NCBI GenBank assembly: GCA_030039975.1
Contig: JASHUO010000147.1
Coordinates: 1-5,560 of the forward strand
Reading direction: 5' to 3'
DNA length: 5,560 nt
Source: Alphaproteobacteria bacterium
GTDB taxonomy: Bacteria; Pseudomonadota; Alphaproteobacteria; ATCC43930; CGMCC-115725
Part shown: positions 4,705-5,560 of the stretch, in pieces
Layout: each line of letters starts with the position of its first letter
Position numbering within the stretch: position 1 is the stretch's first letter
Notes under the pieces: generated by a model
The model's database searches: none
What the model was told of the DNA's origin: nothing
What the model saw: the letters and a program-made list of their open reading frames with translations, nothing else
Made by a program: the position numbers and the translations under genes

Positions 4705-5560
4705 CCCAGCCGCTCTTCGACCGCGTCGCGCTCATCGGCATCGGCCTCGTCGGCTCCTCGCTGGCGCGCGTGCTGCGACGCGACGGCCTCGCTCGCGAGA
4801 TCGTCGCCTGCGCGCGCCGGCAGGCGACGCTCGATACCGTGACGCGCCTTGCGCTTGCCGACCGCGTCACCGCCGATCCCGCCGAAGCGGCGGCGGGCGC
4901 CGACCTCGTCGTGCTGTCGACGCCACTCTCCGCCTATGCCGAGATCGGCCGGCGCATCGCGCCGGCGCTCAAGCCCGGCGCCGTGGTGAGCGATGTCGGC
5001 TCGGTCAAAGCGGCGGCGATCCGCGATCTCGCGCCGCTGCTGCCGCCGGGCGTTCATCTCGTCCCCGCCCATCCCGTCGCCGGCACCGAGCATTCCGGCC
5101 CGGAGAGCGGCTTTGCCGAGATGTTCGCGGATCGCTGGTGCATTCTGACGCCGCTGCCCGGCGGCGATGCCGCTGCGCTCGACCGCGTCACCCGGATGTG
5201 GCAGAGCGCGGGCATGAAGGTGGTGACGATGGATGCCGAGCATCACGACATGGTGCTCGCCATCACCTCGCACCTGCCGCATCTCATCGCCTATACCATC
5301 GTCGGCACCGCCACCGATCTCGAGGAGACGCTCAAATCGGAGGTGATCAAATTCTCCGCCGGCGGCTTCCGCGACTTCACCCGCATCGCCGCTTCCGATC
5401 CGGTGATGTGGCGCGACATCTCCCTCGCCAATCGCGAGGCGGTGCTCGAGATGCTGCAGCGCTTCACCGAGGATCTGACGGCGCTGCAGCGCGCCATCCG
5501 CTGGGGCGAGGGCGACAAGCTGCAAGACCTCTTCACCCGCACCCGCACCATCCGCCGCTC
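4701..5560 (+). CDS. tyrA: Prephenate/arogenate (cyclohexadienyl) dehydrogenase, partial at right edge
   Basis: The first 286 residues of a TyrA/TyrC-type dehydrogenase, which oxidatively decarboxylates prephenate to 4-hydroxyphenylpyruvate or arogenate to tyrosine. Domains: an N-terminal Rossmann fold with the dinucleotide loop GIGLVG (13-18), STPLSAY (73-79), SDVGSVK (97-103), the catalytic histidine H124 in PAHPVAGTEHSG (122-133), then the helical dimerisation part with ITSHLPH (188-194) and FRDFTRIAASDPVMW (223-237). The start is TTG at 4701-4703, sharing TTGA with the hisC stop; it puts the nucleotide loop at the normal distance from the N-terminus, and no Shine-Dalgarno is evident, so translation is probably coupled. 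No acidic residue stands at the end of the second strand (VACARR, R39/R40), which hints at NADP rather than NAD. Family members are near 300 residues, so only a short tail should be missing. No ACT domain is seen in this part. Confidence 0.93.
   Translation, partial: MTQPLFDRVALIGIGLVGSSLARVLRRDGLAREIVACARRQATLDTVTRLALADRVTADPAEAAAGADLVVLSTPLSAYAEIGRRIAPALKPGAVVSDVGSVKAAAIRDLAPLLPPGVHLVPAHPVAGTEHSGPESGFAEMFADRWCILTPLPGGDAAALDRVTRMWQSAGMKVVTMDAEHHDMVLAITSHLPHLIAYTIVGTATDLEETLKSEVIKFSAGGFRDFTRIAASDPVMWRDISLANREAVLEMLQRFTEDLTALQRAIRWGEGDKLQDLFTRTRTIRR

Noticed and set aside
3553..5525. Long minus-strand open frames opposite hisC and tyrA
   Set aside because: They mirror well-supported genes with clear catalytic motifs and have low-complexity content of their own.

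Overview
The window looks like chromosomal core-metabolism DNA from a GC-rich alphaproteobacterium, most likely of the Hyphomicrobiales (Rhizobiales). The evidence is the codon use (strong G/C at third positions), the metX-metW pair, the chorismate mutase / hisC / cyclohexadienyl dehydrogenase gene order, an EcfG-type promoter motif, and a nested GC-rich intergenic palindrome of a kind common in that order. No phage, transposase, CRISPR, tRNA or rRNA gene is visible.

Layout. (1) Positions 1-318, minus strand: the N-terminal 106 residues of a CheY-like receiver protein that runs off the left edge, preceded by a good match to the alphaproteobacterial general-stress (EcfG) promoter. (2) Positions 319-610: an intergenic stretch with no convincing gene but with three strong inverted repeats. 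The one nearest metW is followed by a T run on the minus strand and is the likely terminator of the metXW unit. (3) Positions 611-2436, minus strand: metX and metW, overlapping by 4 nt (GTGA). (4) Positions 2437-2740: a divergent control region holding an approximately 80-bp nested palindromic repeat and candidate back-to-back promoters for the two operons. (5) Positions 2741-5560, plus strand: an AroQ-type chorismate mutase with a degenerate PheA-like C-terminus, a HisC-family aminotransferase, and a TyrA/TyrC-type dehydrogenase (TTG start, cut by the right edge). These genes also overlap by exactly 4 nt at each junction (ATGA, TTGA).

How the genes work together. The minus-strand operon makes the activated homoserine ester that enters methionine synthesis (MetX, with its partner MetW). 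The plus-strand operon turns chorismate into prephenate (chorismate mutase), transaminates a keto acid (HisC family, plausibly prephenate or an aromatic keto acid in this context), and oxidises prephenate/arogenate towards tyrosine (TyrA).

Most of the window is ordinary. The points worth a second look are the EcfG motif in front of the receiver gene, the apparent PDT-ACT remnant fused to the chorismate mutase, the hairpin cluster downstream of metW, the nested palindrome in the likely metX leader, and the back-to-back promoter layout. I found no sign of a wholly new system.
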